Assembly (NCBI RefSeq): GCF_000620105.1
Contig: NZ_KK211072.1
Location: 102,919 to 166,918, forward strand
Length of the DNA: 64,000 nt
Source: Microvirgula aerodenitrificans DSM 15089
GTDB taxonomy: Bacteria > Pseudomonadota > Gammaproteobacteria > Burkholderiales > Aquaspirillaceae
Direction: 5' to 3'
The translations under genes and the position numbers were made by a program. This document shows, one piece after another, positions 61,958 to 64,000 of this stretch. The notes under the pieces were generated by a model. The model was not told where the DNA came from. It saw only the letters and a program-made list of their open reading frames with translations, and made no database searches. Positions within the stretch are counted from its first letter, which is position 1; each line of letters starts with the position of its first letter.

Positions 61958-63393
61958 TGGCTGCCTTTCAGGCTGACCAGGTATTCGCTGGTCAGTTCGC
62001 TTTCAAACGTGCCGCGCTCGAATGGCGGCGGCGGGGTGAATTTGTAGCTGAAGACGGCGTGACCGTTGGCCAGTTCGGTTTCCGTCTGCCGGGCCGGGTC
62101 GAACCAGCACACGCCGCCGAGAACGGCCTCGTCGCCCTTGAGCTTGCTCAGGAACTTGTTGGTTGACTCGGTGATGATGTCGATCAGCGCCTGGTTGAAG
62201 GGCCTGTCTGCGTACTGCAGTGCGTTGTAGCGCAGCGATTCGTCGATGACATCCTGGGTACGGGTGACCGGAATGAAGGTGGTCAGCCCGGTCTCGCTCG
62301 GCCAGTTTGCGCAACGGTTGCCCCAAACGCGGAAGCCGCTGCCGAACGAGTTGAACACAGTCACGATGCCGGCCTCGTTCAGCAGATTGACGTCGCTCTG
62401 GGCATCGTCAATACGCGCCGATAACTCGAATTCGAGACCGACGATGCCCTTGATTTCGGTATTGGACGGGCTCCACCAGTAGCCCTTTTCGAAGTCTCGG
62501 GCAGCCATGACGCCGGCCAGCCGTGCCGAAAGCGGCTGCAGGCGGTTGCTGTCGGTCGATCGGTCGTAGACCTTGACGTGCGGGTAGCAGAGGATGGCTG
62601 CCCGGCTCGACGTGTTGAACGGCGAGTTGGCGACCGTCGGGCCGCGCATGGCGATAGCGACGGTGCGGCTGGTGCCGATCGGCGCATCGATCAGCGCCTT
62701 GGCACCGAGCCTGGCACCCCAGGCGGTCAGTTCGCCGGACACCGAGGCCAGGCTCGCGTAGCCGGGGGCGATCAGGATCTTCGGGAAGAAGCCGAATTTC
62801 TGGAAGGTGTCGTCGAGCAGCTTCATGCCGCTGCGCTTGCCTGTCATCGCATCAATGGCGCCAATCAGGTCACCCGGTGTAACCAGGGAGGGGTCCGCAT
62901 GACTGTAGTCGAGCCTGACCGTCGTGGCACCGGCCGGGATACGTCCACCGGGCAGCCGGTCGATGGTGCCGCTGACCGCATCTACGCTGTAGTCGGCGCC
63001 GGCTGTGTAGGGGGCCGAGCCGTCCGCCGGATGCACGACCAGGTCGGCGATGGCCGGATGCGCCGTTTTCAGCCGGCCGGTCGCCGCGTTGAACTGGGCG
63101 GACTCGTTGGTGACCAGCGATTTGTGGATAGACGGATCCAGCACGTTGATGACGATGACGGTGCCGGCACCCTGGGCATAGATGGCGTCCAGGGCGTCGG
63201 GCACGCTGAATCCGCTCAACAGCGGACCGAATGCCGCAGCATCCCCGTCATTCAGGCACAGGGTCGGTTCGTTGACGGGGCCGGTTGGTGCGCAGCCGAT
63301 CAGGCCGATGACCGCACTTTTGACCACCTGGACGGCGCGCGGGCTTTTGTCGATGCGAATGGTTTCCACACCGTGCAGATAATTAGCCGGCAT
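61954..63393 (-). CDS. Tail sheath protein (FI-like)
   Basis: 479 aa. Contractile sheath: SAVIGLIGCAPTGPVNEPTL, GAGTVIVINVLDP, ILIAPGYASLASVSGELTAW, VWGNRCANWPSE and the C-terminal ITESTNKFLSKLKGDEAVLG. Shows that the phage is a myovirus. Confidence 0.95.
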   Translation of the reverse strand: MPANYLHGVETIRIDKSPRAVQVVKSAVIGLIGCAPTGPVNEPTLCLNDGDAAAFGPLLSGFSVPDALDAIYAQGAGTVIVINVLDPSIHKSLVTNESAQFNAATGRLKTAHPAIADLVVHPADGSAPYTAGADYSVDAVSGTIDRLPGGRIPAGATTVRLDYSHADPSLVTPGDLIGAIDAMTGKRSGMKLLDDTFQKFGFFPKILIAPGYASLASVSGELTAWGARLGAKALIDAPIGTSRTVAIAMRGPTVANSPFNTSSRAAILCYPHVKVYDRSTDSNRLQPLSARLAGVMAARDFEKGYWWSPSNTEIKGIVGLEFELSARIDDAQSDVNLLNEAGIVTVFNSFGSGFRVWGNRCANWPSETGLTTFIPVTRTQDVIDESLRYNALQYADRPFNQALIDIITESTNKFLSKLKGDEAVLGGVCWFDPARQTETELANGHAVFSYKFTPPPPFERGTFESELTSEYLVSLKGSQ

Positions 63394-63556
63394 CGGGAAT
63401 GCTCTCCGTGACAGGTTGCAGATGGCCGAGTTTCACCAGACGACGAACAGCATCGCTGTCTGCGGGCAGGTCGTATTCCCCGCCGTTGACCAGGACGACT
63501 TCGCCCCGTTCGGGTACGTCCAGCCCCGAAACCGGGCCGGTATAGCGGTATTTCAT
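63383..63556 (-). CDS. Small DUF2635-like phage protein
   Basis: 57 aa beta-rich (MKYRYTGPVSGLDVPERGEV, YDLPADSDAVRRLVKLGHL). Mu gp38-like by position between Gp37-like protein and sheath. AAGGAGTCTCC precedes the ATG. Confidence 0.75.
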   Translation of the reverse strand: MKYRYTGPVSGLDVPERGEVVLVNGGEYDLPADSDAVRRLVKLGHLQPVTESIPDAG

Positions 63557-64000
63557 GGAGACTCCTTGAAATTGGGTGGCTGCACCTGGCCTTCCCATTC
63601 GAGCCGGACCAGACGCGGCCCGGCTTCGGGGTCTTCCAGATGCAGAACGGGTACAGGGCAGGACAGCGTCAGGAACGAGACCCAGACGCCATCGAGCGGC
63701 TCGGGCACGCTTTCCTCTTCGAGCTGCAGCCGTCCGGCTGCGCCGGCCGGCAGGAATCCGGTCAGCAGGTAGCGCGCCGAGTCGATCAACCCGTGCAGGC
63801 CGCCATCCTGACGACGGTGGCGGTGACGCAGCAGCAGTTGCCAGATCTGGCGCCGGGACTCGATGCTGCCGGTTGTGCTCGGCTGCGGCCGTCCGTTCAG
63901 GCCCGCGTAGTAGACGCAGATCTGGCCGGTTGCGAACGGCCTTGCGATTCCCTCGACGGTGTCCGGGAGCGGGATGACTTCAACCGCGTCCGGCAAGGAG
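63553..64000 (-). CDS. Gp37-like phage protein, 5' end outside the window
   Basis: At least 148 aa, running open to the right edge. VEGIARPFATGQICVYYAGL and SRRQIWQLLLRHRHRR with LDGVWVSFLTLSCPVPVLHL match Mu Gp37 (DUF1834) proteins. The TTG at 63996 is probably internal, so the true start lies beyond 64000. Its stop overlaps the next start. Confidence 0.8.
   Translation of the reverse strand, partial: SLPDAVEVIPLPDTVEGIARPFATGQICVYYAGLNGRPQPSTTGSIESRRQIWQLLLRHRHRRQDGGLHGLIDSARYLLTGFLPAGAAGRLQLEEESVPEPLDGVWVSFLTLSCPVPVLHLEDPEAGPRLVRLEWEGQVQPPNFKESP

Overview
The window is GC-rich (roughly 62-65 %), densely coded DNA from a Gram-negative betaproteobacterium. The Cas proteins, CcoN/CcoQ, UbiH and the arginine/ornithine genes fit the order Neisseriales (Laribacter or Chromobacterium relatives). 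This placement is an inference from protein flavour only; no rRNA or tRNA gene was seen.

Left end (1-2950): a type I-E CRISPR locus. The tail of one array lies at 4-93, followed by cas1, cas2, a leader with the conserved upstream motif and an IHF-like site, and a second array of 21 repeats and 20 spacers. The Cascade and cas3 genes are not in the window.

2963-7455 (minus strand): a family 2A encapsulin operon. It encodes a rhodanese, a serine O-acetyltransferase, a tiny XRE-type protein, the encapsulin shell (SrpI type) and a cysteine desulfurase with a long disordered N-terminal cargo extension. Encapsulins of this family are known to store elemental sulfur.

7699-15705: more genes with a sulfur flavour. 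A six-gene operon encodes an AhpD-like protein, an acyl-CoA-dehydrogenase-like flavoprotein, rubredoxin and a nitrate/sulfonate/taurine-type ABC importer. It is followed by a MocR-type regulator and an orphan DUF934 gene.

15794-27996: core functions. These are an orphan ccoN-ccoQ pair, an Hpt protein with an RcsB-like response regulator, pepP-ubiH, an Atm1-type ABC exporter, a 31-aa membrane peptide, a ChaN-like protein, an ornithine racemase / arginine-ornithine antiporter module with two striking upstream dyads, and a LysR regulator.

28036-30435: a sensor histidine kinase whose C-terminus is thrown out of frame by a run of ten G, a candidate phase-variable switch.

30606-43465: an iron-regulated cluster resembling those for thiocarboxylate siderophores (pyridine-2,6-dithiocarboxylate, thioquinolobactin). 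It contains a PchR/PdtC-like AraC regulator, two Fur boxes, a MoeZ-like activating enzyme, a JAMM protease, a ThiS/MoaD carrier ending in Gly-Gly, a CoA-transferase-like protein, an AMP ligase, an acyl-CoA-dehydrogenase-like protein, an MFS exporter, an SfnR-like sigma-54 activator and a TonB-dependent receptor. Sulfur capture, storage and use in a metal-chelating metabolite therefore sit within 40 kb of each other.

43490-47112: small genes (GNAT, a proline-rich peptide, a BON lipoprotein) and a diguanylate cyclase.

47393-64000: a contractile-tailed (P2/Mu mosaic) prophage inserted in the 5' end of dusA. From the left boundary inward it carries spanins, GH19 endolysin, a holin-like protein, tail fibre genes, baseplate, gpD, gpX, gpU, tape measure, a lipoprotein 'moron', a tail chaperone pair with a GGGAAAC slippery site, tube and sheath. 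It runs off the right edge.
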